DNA of 64,000 bases from Amycolatopsis thailandensis (GTDB lineage Bacteria > Actinomycetota > Actinomycetes > Mycobacteriales > Pseudonocardiaceae): NCBI RefSeq assembly GCF_002234405.1, contig NZ_NMQT01000015.1:62001-126000 (forward strand), read 5' to 3'. Below, one piece after another: positions 24,688 through 36,382 of this stretch (within the stretch, counting starts at the first letter, position 1; each line of letters starts with the position of its first letter). A model generated the notes under the pieces. The model ran no database searches, had not been told where the DNA came from, and saw only the letters and a program-made list of their open reading frames with translations. Made by a program: the position numbers and the translations under genes.

Positions 24688-25365
24688 ATGGTTTCCGACG
24701 GACAGGGCTGGCTCCAGGTCGGTGAACTGACGATGGCGTTCGCGCTGTCGGCGGCGATCGGGCTGGAACGGCAGATAAGGGGCAAAAGCGCCGGATTGCG
24801 AACCCAGACCATCGTGGGTACGGCGTCCGCGCTGATCCTTTTGGTCAGTAAATACGGTTTCGGCGACATCCTCGCGACCGGGCAGGTGGTCCTCGACCCG
24901 TCCCGGATCGCCGCGCAGATCGTCTCCGGTGTCGGCTTCCTCGGCGCCGGACTGATCATCACCAGGCAGGGCGCGATCCGGGGACTCACCACGGCCGCCG
25001 CCGTCTGGGAGACCGCGGCCATCGGCATGGCTGCGGGCGCCGGACTGTTCTTGCTGGCGATGGTGGTGACAGCCATGCACTTCGTGGTGGTGCTCGGTTT
25101 CACTTGGCTGACCAAGCACTTGCCGGGTGGCACGGGCACGACCAGGCTTCGCGTGAGTTACGCGGACGGGAAGGGAGTGCTGCGCGACCTGCTGGAGCTG
25201 TGCACGAAGCGCCGGTGGTCGGTCACGTCCCTGCGGATCGCCGGCGACCGGGACGGCGAGGTGACGGTGACGCTCGATCTCACCGGACCCGATCACGCCA
25301 ACGCCGTCACCGTGCTGGCCGCGGCCGACGGGGTGCGGTCGATCGAAACCACGGACGACGATTAG
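24688..25365 (+). CDS. MgtC/SapB-family membrane protein
   Basis: The protein has 225 residues. There are four to five N-terminal TM helices with the family motifs FALSAAIGLERQIRGKSAGLRTQ (here split as AIGLERQ and GLRTQTIVG), IVSGVGFLGAGLIITRQGAI and RGLTTAAAVWETAAIGMAAG. A C-terminal ACT-like cytoplasmic domain begins near residue 150 (TRLRVSYADGKGVLRDLLEL). In mycobacteria MgtC aids survival at low magnesium and in macrophages. The start may be the ATG at 24688 or the GTG just before it. Confidence 0.9.
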   Translation: MVSDGQGWLQVGELTMAFALSAAIGLERQIRGKSAGLRTQTIVGTASALILLVSKYGFGDILATGQVVLDPSRIAAQIVSGVGFLGAGLIITRQGAIRGLTTAAAVWETAAIGMAAGAGLFLLAMVVTAMHFVVVLGFTWLTKHLPGGTGTTRLRVSYADGKGVLRDLLELCTKRRWSVTSLRIAGDRDGEVTVTLDLTGPDHANAVTVLAAADGVRSIETTDDD

Positions 25366-25386
25366 CTCGGTGCCGGCGGGCGTGCC

Positions 25387-25495
25387 CGCGTGATCGGAGA
25401 CGGATCTCGCGTGTTTGGAGACGGATCTCGCGTGATCAGAGGCGGATCTCGCGTGATCGAGGGCGGATCTCGCGTGATCGGAGACGGAACACGCG
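25387..25495. repeat. Five-copy 21-bp tandem array
   Basis: The unit CGCGTGATCGGAGACGGATC plus T is repeated at 25387, 25408, 25429, 25450 and 25471, with a closing CGCG. Copies differ at one to four bases. The array lies between convergent MgtC and SDR genes. It shares unit length and the GTGATC start with the arrays at 6945-7109. Confidence 0.95.
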
Positions 25496-25508
25496 AGCGC
25501 GACGTCGA

Positions 25509-26276
25509 TCAGGTGCGGCCCTTGCCGCCGAACCCGCCACCGAGTTTGCGCAGCACCGCGCGCGGCAGCAGGCCACCGACCGCGACGATCGCCTTGTACT
25601 GCAGGCTCGGCACCGAGATCACCTTGCCGCGCCGCAGATCCGCGAGCGCCTCGTCGACGACCTGGTCCACGCCGAGCCAGAACGCCTTCGGGCCGGGCCT
25701 GTCCAGTCCCGCCCGCTCGTGGAACTCCGTGGTGGTGAACCCGGGGCAGAGCGCCATCATGCGGATGTTCTTCGGCAGCGAGGCGGCGATGCCCTCGGTG
25801 AACGAGGTGACCCAGTTCTTGCTGGCCGTGTACGTCGAGCCGCGGCCGCTGAAGAAACCGGCGACCGAACTGACGTTGATGATCGCGCCATGGCCGCGTT
25901 CGATCATCCCCGGCAGCGCGGCGCGGGTCAGCCGCAGGACCGCGGTGACGTTGACGTCGAGCTGACGCTGGAGCGCGTCCGGCGGGATGGTCCAGAAATC
26001 GCCGTTGAGGCCGAAGCCCGCGTTGTTCACCAGGAGGTCCACCGGCGCTTCGGCCAGGCGGTTCTCGACCAGCTCACGTCCGTCCACTTCGGACAGATCG
26101 GCGGGCAGGACGACGACGTCGACGCCGTGCGCCTCGACCAGTTCCGCGGCGAAGCCCTCCAGCCTGTCGACGTCGCGGGCGACAAGCACGAGGTCGTACG
26201 CCTCGCCGGCCAGCCTGCGCGCGAACTGCGCGCCGATGCCGGCGGTGGCGCCGGTGATCAGGGCGGTTTGAGTCAT
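25509..26276 (-). CDS. SDR-family oxidoreductase
   Basis: The protein has 255 residues. [16 protein letters not shown] is the cofactor loop, ADLSE the adenine-binding Asp, [13 protein letters not shown] the NNAG element, [11 protein letters not shown] the catalytic Ser, and YTASKNWVT the YxxxK pair. The C-terminal PGFTTTEFH and a basic, Gly-rich end ([13 protein letters not shown]) resemble the actinobacterial DltE/YqjQ-type SDRs that may associate with membranes and lipids. The substrate is unknown. Confidence 0.88.
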   Translation of the reverse strand: MTQTALITGATAGIGAQFARRLAGEAYDLVLVARDVDRLEGFAAELVEAHGVDVVVLPADLSEVDGRELVENRLAEAPVDLLVNNAGFGLNGDFWTIPPDALQRQLDVNVTAVLRLTRAALPGMIERGHGAIINVSSVAGFFSGRGSTYTASKNWVTSFTEGIAASLPKNIRMMALCPGFTTTEFHERAGLDRPGPKAFWLGVDQVVDEALADLRRGKVISVPSLQYKAIVAVGGLLPRAVLRKLGGGFGGKGRT

Positions 26277-26394
26277 ATCGGGAACCTACTCCTCGGTCGG
26301 GTTCCGGAAAGGGCCCGGACGCGCCGGTGTGAGGGTCACCCACCGTGGGGGTTTGACGTGCAATGGCGAAAGTCGGGAAGTATCGTCCCGCCCC

Positions 26395-27528
26395 ATGGGG
26401 AAGCACAGCAGGCGCAAGCCGAGCTACCTGCCCAAAGTCGCGGCCGGCGCGGCGCCGCTGGCGTTGCTGCTCGCCGGTCCGGGAACCGCGCTCGCCACCC
26501 AGACGGACCCGGCGATCCCGCTCCCTCTCGACCACCAGCGCGAAGGCACCCTCGAACGCGGTGTCGGCTTCAGCAGCGAAGGGGACACGTCCGTCTTTCG
26601 CGGCTTCCTGACCAGCACTGAACGGAACGTCTACAGCAAGGACCTCGGCGACGCGAAGGTCGTCGCGGACGTCCGTCGCTCGGTGAGCGAGACCGTCGAA
26701 ACCCGCGACGGCGTCACGGCCCGCCCGGACAAGGTCGGCGCGCTCGCCGCGGCGAAGACCTCCGAAGCCGCCGTGCAGGGCCAGCGGGAGACGGTGAAGC
26801 TCGACCGCTACGGCAGTGTCGTGTCCGGGAACGAGACCCAGCTCGAGAGGACCGGCGCACGGCTGACCGAGGCGGCGCTCGACCCGCGCACCGGCGCCCC
26901 CACTCTCGTCTCCGAGGACAGCCGCGGGCTTCGCGCGGCCGAGGGGACCTATCACGCCGTCCGCCCGCTGCCCGGGGTCGGCGTGATCAACGAGACCCAG
27001 CAGCACACCGGCGGGGAACTCGGCCGGGGCCTGCGGCTCGACGGCGGGTTCTCCGGCGTCCTCGGCGGCGCGCTGGAAGCGGGCCGGTCTTCCGGGCACG
27101 GGGTCGACGTCGGCGATTTCGCCGCCATCGGGGCGACGTCGGCGCAGCACGGGATCGGCCGGTTCAAGGGTGTCCTGCCGATGGACGCCGGCTCGGGCCT
27201 CGGCTACGGCCAAGAGCACGCTTTCGGCGGCACGATCGGGCCGGGAACCGGGTTGGTGACCACCGGGCAGGACGCGGACCTGGCGCAGAACGGCGCCGGA
27301 CTCACCGGGTCCGGTTCGAACAGGATCAGCGGCGATCTCGGCATCGGTGAGGTCGCGTCCGCTCGCGGCAGCACGACGACGTCACTTCGCGGGGTCCTGC
27401 CCACCGCAGATCCCGCGCAGGCTGGACGGGTGACGCAGTCCGGGACGCTCGACCTGACGCTGCTCGGTCAGCCGTCGCACACCGGCTTCACCGCCGGCGC
27501 GCTCCCGCTGGAGATCAAGCGGTCCTAG
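26395..27528 (+). CDS. Secreted protein of unknown function, Gly/Thr-rich
   Basis: The protein has 377 residues from the ATG at 26395. MGKHSRRKPSYLPKVAAGAA followed by a hydrophobic stretch and TALATQTD gives a signal peptide cleaved near residue 37. The mature part is hydrophilic. It contains a DUF-like middle (LERGVGFSSEGDTSVF, VKLDRYGSVVSGNETQLE) and a Gly-rich C-terminal half with recurring short G-x-G-L segments (GGELGRGLRLDGGFSGVLGG, GSGLGYGQEHAFGGTIGPGT). No cysteines or enzyme motifs are seen. The gene end overlaps the next, convergent gene by 4 bp. I do not recognise the family; it is probably confined to this lineage. Confidence 0.8.
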   Translation: MGKHSRRKPSYLPKVAAGAAPLALLLAGPGTALATQTDPAIPLPLDHQREGTLERGVGFSSEGDTSVFRGFLTSTERNVYSKDLGDAKVVADVRRSVSETVETRDGVTARPDKVGALAAAKTSEAAVQGQRETVKLDRYGSVVSGNETQLERTGARLTEAALDPRTGAPTLVSEDSRGLRAAEGTYHAVRPLPGVGVINETQQHTGGELGRGLRLDGGFSGVLGGALEAGRSSGHGVDVGDFAAIGATSAQHGIGRFKGVLPMDAGSGLGYGQEHAFGGTIGPGTGLVTTGQDADLAQNGAGLTGSGSNRISGDLGIGEVASARGSTTTSLRGVLPTADPAQAGRVTQSGTLDLTLLGQPSHTGFTAGALPLEIKRS

Positions 27529-28235
27529 CTCTGGGGCTCGACGTCCTCAGGAGCATCGGCCTGCCAGTGACGGCCCGGGGTCGAGGCGTTGTCGTACTCC
27601 TCGTCGAACGGGTCCACGATGTCGGCGATCTCGCCGAGGTCGCGCAGCAGCCGCTCCAGCCGCGACGGCCCGGCGTTCGGGGCGACGCTCGCGAGCACCC
27701 ACTCGTTTTCCAGCCACGCCACGCCGACGTCGCCGCCGAGTGAGTCGGCCGCGTCGACGAGTTCCTGCGTGATCACCTTGCGGGCACCCTCGGAATCGTC
27801 CGCGAAGGCGTAGCGCTGGCCGATCGGGCCGAGCATCTCGGGCATGTCCTGGCGCTGGAACGGCACGCTGGACAGCCACATCTCCAGCGGCGTCTCGTGC
27901 ACGCGGTTGCAGCGCACGGCGACGACGACCGCCGGGATCTGCCCCTCGGACTCGATGTCGAAGATGAAGACGGGACGCCGCCCGTCGGAGGTGAAGGTGG
28001 ACCCGGCCACGACGTTGACCGCCATCTGGGCGCCGAAGTACCCGATCGCGCCCTTGGACCACTGCTTCGGCAGCCGTTCGTCCTCTTCGACGAACTGCCA
28101 GCCGCGCAACTCGGCCCAGCGCATGCGCTCGCGATTGCGCGAGCCCTCCTTCGCCCGGTCGGCCGCGAGCAGCGCCAGCCCCGCCACCAAGGCGACGGCG
28201 GCGATGACGAACCAGATCCACGCCGGAATACCCAC
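27525..28235 (-). CDS. Membrane-anchored protein of unknown function
   Basis: The protein has 236 residues. One N-terminal TM helix (MGIPAWIWFVIAAVALVAGL) is followed by a cytoplasmic region starting RAKEGSRNRERMRWAELRGW. The soluble part has a beta-rich look with VFIFDIESEGQIPAVVVAVR and WLENEWVLASVAPN, and an acidic end. This layout occurs in actinobacterial DUF3137-like proteins, but I cannot confirm the family. It is convergent with and overlaps the secreted protein gene. Confidence 0.78.
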   Translation of the reverse strand: MGIPAWIWFVIAAVALVAGLALLAADRAKEGSRNRERMRWAELRGWQFVEEDERLPKQWSKGAIGYFGAQMAVNVVAGSTFTSDGRRPVFIFDIESEGQIPAVVVAVRCNRVHETPLEMWLSSVPFQRQDMPEMLGPIGQRYAFADDSEGARKVITQELVDAADSLGGDVGVAWLENEWVLASVAPNAGPSRLERLLRDLGEIADIVDPFDEEYDNASTPGRHWQADAPEDVEPQS

Positions 28236-28410
28236 GACGGTCAGGGTATCCCCCTGCCCTCACCGGATGTGATCGCCGGGCGCCGTGTCGCGCACCCCTT
28301 TCGGTGCCGGGCCCGGGAAAGACCACGAAAGACGCGGTGAAAGGTCGACAAATCGCTGTGTCGCCAAGGGCTTCAGGGTGTTTGCCGCGACGCTGCAATT
28401 GCGGACCCGC

Positions 28411-28431
28411 GTGACCAGACGGACGACACGT
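28411..28431. repeat. Single 21-bp unit of the tandem-repeat family
   Basis: GTGACCAGACGGACGACACG plus T matches the right-arm unit at 7077 at 20 of 21 positions. It stands alone 24 bp before the hairpin mosaic. Confidence 0.7.
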
Positions 28432-28454
28432 GGTGGGGGTCAGGTCGGGCGTTT

Positions 28455-28759
28455 GGTCGTGAGTGGCAAGGACGGTTCCGACGGACTCGTATTTGCCTAC
28501 CCACTGATGTGGCTGGCGAGTGTGGAGGATTTGGGACGTTGAGTGTCCCGGATCTTCCACGCTCGACTGGTGCTGGATAGTGGAGTGTGGTCGACCTCGT
28601 CTGCCATCGGTCCTGACCGATACGACCTTGATCAACGGAGGATCGGGGACGTTGAGTGTCCCGGATCATCCGTTGATCAAGGTCCGAGGCTGGGCGCTCC
28701 TGGCGATTCCTCGTGAGTGGCAGAGACGGTTCTAACCGTCCTTGCCACTCACGAGGACC
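28455..28759. repeat. Hairpin mosaic element E, copy 1
   Basis: This is a cluster of palindromic modules filling most of the 546-bp gap downstream of clpB. The left end is GGTCGTGAGTGGCAAGGACG. A hairpin around GGATTTGGGACGTT lies at about 28525-28557. A long hairpin with arms ACCTTGATCAACGGAGGATC lies at 28624-28685. A terminal hairpin with arms CTCGTGAGTGGCA lies at 28709-28756. The same modules, in another order, form copy 2 at 46333-46650. Apart from this mosaic and a single 21-bp unit, 28236-28781 shows no gene. Confidence 0.85.
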
Positions 28760-28781
28760 GGACCGATGGCCCACCGCGACC

Positions 28782-31379
<2,598 letters not shown>

Positions 31380-31436
31380 CCCTCACCTCGTACTAGGTCT
31401 TGCGAAGTTCTTGTCGACTCGTACAACGTCAGAAAA

Positions 31437-31457
31437 GTTGAGTCTGTTCCGCTCAAG
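31437..31457. promoter_or_regulatory. HAIR box (HspR operator) upstream of clpB
   Basis: GTTGAGT-N7-GCTCAAG matches the consensus CTTGAGT-N7-ACTCAAG with one change in each half. It lies between the clpB start and the MFS stop, as in Streptomyces and Mycobacterium clpB promoters. Confidence 0.85.
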
Positions 31458-31467
31458 TCTGAAAAGT

Positions 31468-32655
31468 TCAGCCGCCCGTCGGCGAGACGGCCTCCGCGGG
31501 CAGGCGCGGGCCCACCCGGCCGAGCCCGACGACGGCCGCGCAGGCACACGCGGCCACGAGCACCCACGGGATCCACACTGCCACGGAGAACAGCCCGACG
31601 ACGGCCGGAGCGATCACCGCGGCGAGCGTGAACGCGTATTGGAAGGCCGCCAGATAGCGGCCACGGGCCTCCGGCGGCGCCGCGGCTTCGGCCAGCGCCC
31701 CGGACCGCGGACCGAACGCGAGATCGCCCGCCGCGAGCACGAGGGTCGCGCAGAGCAGGTAGATCGGCTGCAAGACCTTCGGCACGAACACCACCAGGAG
31801 GCACGCCAGGCACCACACGGCGAACAACGCCGAGCCCGCGCGCATGGCGGAGATCCGGGTCAGCCGCCGGGTGAGCCGCAGCCCGACGACTCCACCCAGA
31901 CTGGTGACGACGGTGAGCAGCGCGATGATCGCGCCGGGCAGCCACCGGGGCCCCTGCAGGGCGTTGAAGACGTACACCGGCATCCCGATGAGGAAGAAGT
32001 CCATCGTGAGCGCGAAGAGCCCGCTGAACACGATCAGCGCCAGGTACGGGCGGTTCCGCCAGACCCGCGCGGGCCCCGTAAGCCGCCTCGGCCGCCGCCG
32101 GACCGGCGGCACCAGCGTCGAGAGGATGGCCGCGGCGACGACGAAAGTGGCGACGTCGATCATCACGGCGACGTACAGGCCCTCGCGCCCGATCCACATC
32201 AGCAGCCCGGCCGCCGCGAGCCCGCCCAGCCCGAAGCCCGCGGAGCGGACCATCGCGGCTTCGGCGAACGGCCGGTCCTTCGGCCCTTCGCCCGCCACGT
32301 CGGCGATGAGCGAGAACTGCGAGCTGTAGAACAACTGCTGCCCGGACGCGAGCATGACCGACGCGCCGACGACGCCGGCGAAACCACCGGCGAGCAGGAA
32401 AGCGCCCACTCCGGCGGCTTGCAGGACGTGGGCGCAGATCATCACCGTCCGCGGGCCGATCAGGTCGACGAGCCGTCCGGCGAACGCGGGGACGAGCAGC
32501 CCGGCCAGCGCACCGAGCGTGACCGCCGCCCCCGCCTGGGCGAGCGGCAGACCCACCACACGGATGACGAAGACGAGGCCCAGCGGGAGAAAGAGTCCCG
32601 AGCCGAAGTTGTCGATTCCCAACGCGACCAGCAACGCGACCCGGCTCCGCACCAC
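31468..32655 (-). CDS. MFS transporter (12-TM, MFS_1)
   Basis: The protein has 395 residues and starts GTG at 32655. The helices are hydrophobic throughout, with loop sequences [20 protein letters not shown] (motif A region) and [20 protein letters not shown]. No distinctive exporter motif C is clear. A MarR gene lies 72 bp upstream on the same strand, so the pair may be a drug-export unit. The substrate is unknown. Confidence 0.88.
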   Translation of the reverse strand: MVRSRVALLVALGIDNFGSGLFLPLGLVFVIRVVGLPLAQAGAAVTLGALAGLLVPAFAGRLVDLIGPRTVMICAHVLQAAGVGAFLLAGGFAGVVGASVMLASGQQLFYSSQFSLIADVAGEGPKDRPFAEAAMVRSAGFGLGGLAAAGLLMWIGREGLYVAVMIDVATFVVAAAILSTLVPPVRRRPRRLTGPARVWRNRPYLALIVFSGLFALTMDFFLIGMPVYVFNALQGPRWLPGAIIALLTVVTSLGGVVGLRLTRRLTRISAMRAGSALFAVWCLACLLVVFVPKVLQPIYLLCATLVLAAGDLAFGPRSGALAEAAAPPEARGRYLAAFQYAFTLAAVIAPAVVGLFSVAVWIPWVLVAACACAAVVGLGRVGPRLPAEAVSPTGG

Positions 32656-32727
32656 TTCGACGCTACCGGCGTGACAGCGCTACGAAAGGTCCGTTCAGTC
32701 AAGACCGGCGGGTAGCAACAAAACCCC

Positions 32728-33192
32728 TCAGACGGGGCATGTGCGGCCGCCGAGGACCGCGCGGACATCGGCGTTCATCTCCGCCAGGCGAGTGGTCAAC
32801 TCGATGACCTTTTCGTCGTCCCAGTCACCGAGCGCGCGCTCCATGAACTCCAGATAACCGGCCCGCCGCCGTCCCAATTCCTCGCGGCCCCGTTCGGAGA
32901 TGCTGATGATCGACGCGCGGCCGTCCTCGGGGGCGGGACGGCGGTCGACCATCCCCGCCGCGGACAGCTGGGAGATTTGACGGCTCACGACCGAAAGGTC
33001 CACGAAACGTCGTTTGGCGAGTTCCGAGGGACGCGCCTCGCCGTGCTTCGCCAGATCGGAAAGCAGCATCGCGGCCGCCGGATGCAGACCGGGGTCGTCC
33101 TGCCAGGCCTGCATTATCCAGGCGTGCTGCAGTTGGGAGGCGGCCTTCAGCTCACGCATCAGTTCGACCCTGGCGTCGTCTGCGGAGCTCAT
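32728..33192 (-). CDS. MarR-family regulator
   Basis: The protein has 154 residues from the ATG at 33192. The winged helix is ARPSELAKRRFVDLSVVSRQ (recognition helix with SVVSRQI), then LSAAGMVDRRPAPEDGRASI (wing; PEDGRA). It probably controls itself and the MFS gene downstream, and perhaps the divergent flavohaemoprotein, through the TTGTAC palindrome at 33210. A longer start at 33222 would overlap that palindrome. Confidence 0.9.
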   Translation of the reverse strand: MSSADDARVELMRELKAASQLQHAWIMQAWQDDPGLHPAAAMLLSDLAKHGEARPSELAKRRFVDLSVVSRQISQLSAAGMVDRRPAPEDGRASIISISERGREELGRRRAGYLEFMERALGDWDDEKVIELTTRLAEMNADVRAVLGGRTCPV

Positions 33193-33209
33193 CCGTGCCT
33201 CCCGGCTAC

Positions 33210-33222
33210 TTGTACAGTACAA
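33210..33222. promoter_or_regulatory. Putative MarR operator
   Basis: TTGTAC-A-GTACAA is a 13-bp perfect palindrome 18 bp upstream of the MarR start and in the divergent gap to the flavohaemoprotein gene. Confidence 0.65.
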
Positions 33223-33462
33223 CTTTATTCGGCGACGCTTGCGTAAGACAACTATTTACCTCGTGAGATCGCCCACTGCCACGCGGATTCGAGTACACCC
33301 GTCCGGAGCAACGATGCGGGCAAAAGGGCTCCCGGCAGCTAGTCTCGCGAACGAGGCCGGAACCAGCCGACCGGCCGACAGCCACTGACCGGAGAGGTGA
33401 ATGGTCCGTGAATTCTTCTCCAGTGGTCCCTCGTCCGTGAACCTGGGAAACTCTCTTCCGGT

Positions 33463-34668
33463 ATGCGCTTCCCGATCAGCGACTCCCAGCCCGTGACGGC
33501 CGACGCGGTCAGCCCGGTACCCCGGTCGTCGGCGCCACGCGAAGCCCCGCCCGCGGTCACCGCGATGGTGCGGCTCATCCGTGACACCTGGGCGAAGTCG
33601 GAACCGTTCATCCCGGAGATCTCACAGTTCTTCTACGGGATGCTGTTCACCCTCGCGCCCGCCACCCGCGACTTCTTCCCGATCAACATGGAGGTCCAGC
33701 GCGGCAGGCTGGTGCGCGCGCTGGTCCACATCGTGCAGATGGTCGACCGGCCGGACGACCTCGTGCCGTTCCTGACCCAGCTGGGCCGCGACCACCGCAA
33801 GTTCGGTGTCATCCCGCGGCACTACGAGGCCGTCGGCACCGCGCTGCTCGCCTCGCTCAAGAACCACCTCGGTCCGGACTGGACACCCGAGGTCGAACGG
33901 GCCTGGGCCGAGGCGTTCACCATCGTCGCCCGCGCGATGCAGGAGGCCGCCGCGGCCGACGTCAACCCGGCGTCGTGGTCGGCCACCGTGCTCGAACACC
34001 GGCGGCTCACCTGGGATCTCGCCCTGGTCCGCGTCCAGCCCGAATTCCCGGTGCCGTACCAACCGGGTCAGTACATGAGCGTCGAAGTCCCGCAGCGGCC
34101 GAGGCTCTGGCGCTACCTGTCCCCGGCGAACGCGCCGCGCGAGGACGGCGGGATCGAGTTCCACGTGCGCGCCGTCGACGGCGGCTGGGTGTCCCGCGCC
34201 ATCGTCAGCCACACGCAGCCGGGCGACGTCTGGCGGCTGGGGCCGCCGCTCGGCAGGCTCGCCGTCGACCGGACCGACGGCCGCGACGTGCTGATGATCG
34301 CGGGCGGCACCGGCGTCGCGCCGCTGCGCGCCATTCTGGACGACCTCGCGCAATGGGGCGAGAACCCGAAGGTCCAGCTGTTCTACGGCGGACCGTCGCG
34401 TGAGGACCTTTACGACCTCGACGAGCTGCGCGCCCTCGCGGCCACGAACCCGTGGCTCACCGTGACCCCGGTGGTCGAGCACGGCGAGGAAGCACCCGGC
34501 TGCGTCCAGGGCACGTTGGCGGAAGCCGTTACACAGCAAGGATCCTGGCCGGGGCATCGCATCCTCGTCGCCGGCTCGCCCGCGATGATCCGGGCGACGG
34601 TGTCCCGGATGCTGGTCGCGGGCAGCGCGCTCGACCAGATCGCGTACGACCCCTTCACCATCGACTAG
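33463..34668 (+). CDS. Flavohaemoprotein-like globin-FAD/NAD reductase, paralogue 1
   Basis: The protein has 401 residues. The globin domain (about 35-165) keeps Tyr58 (B10, in FFYGMLF), Gln79 (E7, in EVQRG) and the proximal His111 (F8, in RDHRKFGV). The FAD-binding domain follows (YQPGQYMSVEVPQRPRLWRY, with LSPAN in place of the usual R-x-Y-S), and then the NAD domain with IAGGTGVAPLRAIL. Such proteins oxidise NO to nitrate with O2 and NADH. A 30-residue Pro-rich N-terminal lead is unusual. It is a close relative of the next gene. Confidence 0.88.
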   Translation: MRFPISDSQPVTADAVSPVPRSSAPREAPPAVTAMVRLIRDTWAKSEPFIPEISQFFYGMLFTLAPATRDFFPINMEVQRGRLVRALVHIVQMVDRPDDLVPFLTQLGRDHRKFGVIPRHYEAVGTALLASLKNHLGPDWTPEVERAWAEAFTIVARAMQEAAAADVNPASWSATVLEHRRLTWDLALVRVQPEFPVPYQPGQYMSVEVPQRPRLWRYLSPANAPREDGGIEFHVRAVDGGWVSRAIVSHTQPGDVWRLGPPLGRLAVDRTDGRDVLMIAGGTGVAPLRAILDDLAQWGENPKVQLFYGGPSREDLYDLDELRALAATNPWLTVTPVVEHGEEAPGCVQGTLAEAVTQQGSWPGHRILVAGSPAMIRATVSRMLVAGSALDQIAYDPFTID

Positions 34669-34960
34669 CCGCCTGAATTCGATTCCACAATGGTGATCAG
34701 TCGACGGCCGCATACCGTTACGTGACACCCGAATCACGGGGAAAACGCCACCCGATCGGGGGATCACACTTTCTCCGAGAACTGGCGAAAAACACTGTTG
34801 GACAAGGGAAATCCTGTCCTGCGTGATCACCTTCACTTAGTGCCAGAGGGGGTTGACGGCGCGTATATCGTTTGCTCCGTTCGAGCGGGAAACAACCATT
34901 CGTGGATCCTTTTGCGACTTTCGGGCCTACAGTCGAGATCCCTCGGGGGAAACAAGCACG

Positions 34961-36223
34961 ATGACATCGGGTCTGGAGAATATGCCCGATCCAACTGGAG
35001 AAAATCGTTCACCCATGACTGCCGAAACAGTGAAGTACGAGCATCCACCCAGATCGTCCAGATCTTCACCGATTCCCGTTCCGCCGTTGATCGAGACACC
35101 CTCGGTGGACAAGACCGTCCAGATGGCGAAGCTCGTCCGGACGAGTTTCGCCGCTGTCGAAACGAAGGCCGACGAGCTCTCCCAGTACTTCTACGGTGCG
35201 CTTTTCTCCGTTTCGCCGGATACCAGGGCGTTGTTCCCGATCAACATGGCCACCCAACGAAATCGTTTACTGCGCGCGCTCGTCTACGTCGTGCAGATGG
35301 TGGACCGGCCCGAAGAACTCACCACCTTCCTCAGCCAGCTCGGCCGCGATCACCGGAAGTTCGACGTCCTCGGCCGGCATTACGACGCGGTCGGCGTCGC
35401 GCTGATCGCCACGTTGAAAAGGTTCTTGAAAGACGACTGGACGCCCGAAGTCGAGGAGGCCTGGGTCACCGCGTACGGCGTCATTTCGAAGACCATGCGC
35501 GACGCCGCGAGCAAGGAGATCGGGCCCGCGTGGTGGAAGGCGCCCGTCGTCGAGCACCGGCTCGTGTCCCCCGACGTCGCCATCGTCAAGGTGCGCACCG
35601 ATCAGCCGCTCCCGTACCGGGCCGGCGGCTACGTCAGCGTCGAAGTCCCGCAGCGGCCCCGGATGTGGCGGTACCTCTCGCCCGCCACCGCGCCGCACGA
35701 CAACGGGTTGATCGAGTTCCACGTGCACGCCGTGCGCGGCGGCTGGGTCTCCCGCACGATCGTCCACCACACCCGCTTCGGCGACGTCTGGCGCCTCGGT
35801 CCGTCGCTCGGCGCGCTTTCGGTGCACCACACCGAAAGCCGTCCGCTGCTGATGATCGGCGGCGGCACCGGCGTCGCGCCGCTGCTCGCCCTGCTCGACG
35901 AGATGGCGCGCTGGAAGAACAACCCGCCGGTGCACCTGTTCTTCGGCGGCCACCGGCCGGACGACCTGTACGCGCTCGACCACCTCCGCGTGCTGGCCGT
36001 CACCTGCCCTTGGCTGACGGTGACCCCGGTGACCGAGGAAGGCACCATCGCCGGTGGCGACCGCGGCACGCTGGCCACCGCGGTCACGCAGCGCGGCGCC
36101 TGGAAGGAGCGTGACGTGTTCGTCGCCGGTTCGCCGTCGATGATCCGCGCGACGATCGCGAAACTGCTCGCCGCCGGGACCGACCTGGCCCGGATCAAAT
36201 ACGACCCCTTCACCCTGGACTGA
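34961..36223 (+). CDS. Flavohaemoprotein-like globin-FAD/NAD reductase, paralogue 2
   Basis: The protein has 420 residues from the ATG at 34961, which follows GGGGGAAAC. The globin keeps Tyr (YFYGALF), Gln (ATQRN) and His (GRDHRKFDV). The reductase half has YRAGGYVSVEVPQRPRMWRY and IGGGTGVAPLLALL, and ends KYDPFTLD, matching AYDPFTID of paralogue 1. The N-terminal lead of about 60 residues is longer and differs. The 292-bp gap before it holds no gene, so it probably has its own promoter. The two may divide NO detoxification, or one may have another redox role. Confidence 0.88.
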   Translation: MTSGLENMPDPTGENRSPMTAETVKYEHPPRSSRSSPIPVPPLIETPSVDKTVQMAKLVRTSFAAVETKADELSQYFYGALFSVSPDTRALFPINMATQRNRLLRALVYVVQMVDRPEELTTFLSQLGRDHRKFDVLGRHYDAVGVALIATLKRFLKDDWTPEVEEAWVTAYGVISKTMRDAASKEIGPAWWKAPVVEHRLVSPDVAIVKVRTDQPLPYRAGGYVSVEVPQRPRMWRYLSPATAPHDNGLIEFHVHAVRGGWVSRTIVHHTRFGDVWRLGPSLGALSVHHTESRPLLMIGGGTGVAPLLALLDEMARWKNNPPVHLFFGGHRPDDLYALDHLRVLAVTCPWLTVTPVTEEGTIAGGDRGTLATAVTQRGAWKERDVFVAGSPSMIRATIAKLLAAGTDLARIKYDPFTLD

Positions 36224-36321
36224 GCCCATACTTCGTTCGTATTAGGCCGATCGGCTGTTCTACCTGGGCCTGACGCAGCAGTAGGTCTGCGAATCATTGA
36301 CCGCGGTCACCGGCGGATTTA

Positions 36322-36333
36322 TGGTCTAGACCA
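36322..36333. promoter_or_regulatory. DasR-type operator (dre) upstream of the LPMO
   Basis: TGGTCTAGACCA is the perfect core of the Streptomyces dre consensus. It lies 50 bp before the LPMO start. DasR releases such sites when glucosamine-6-phosphate accumulates, which links the gene to chitin or GlcNAc availability. Confidence 0.8.
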
Positions 36334-36382
36334 CATTGCTCCCCCTCGCGGGAACACCGTCGTTCCATCCCCAGGAGCCGGC

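Noticed and set aside
25387..25495. CRISPR array
   Set aside because: The 21-bp units follow each other directly with no spacers, and no cas genes are present.
34669..34960. A small gene between the two flavohaemoproteins
   Set aside because: No frame with plausible composition or RBS was found; the region is AT-richer leader DNA for paralogue 2.
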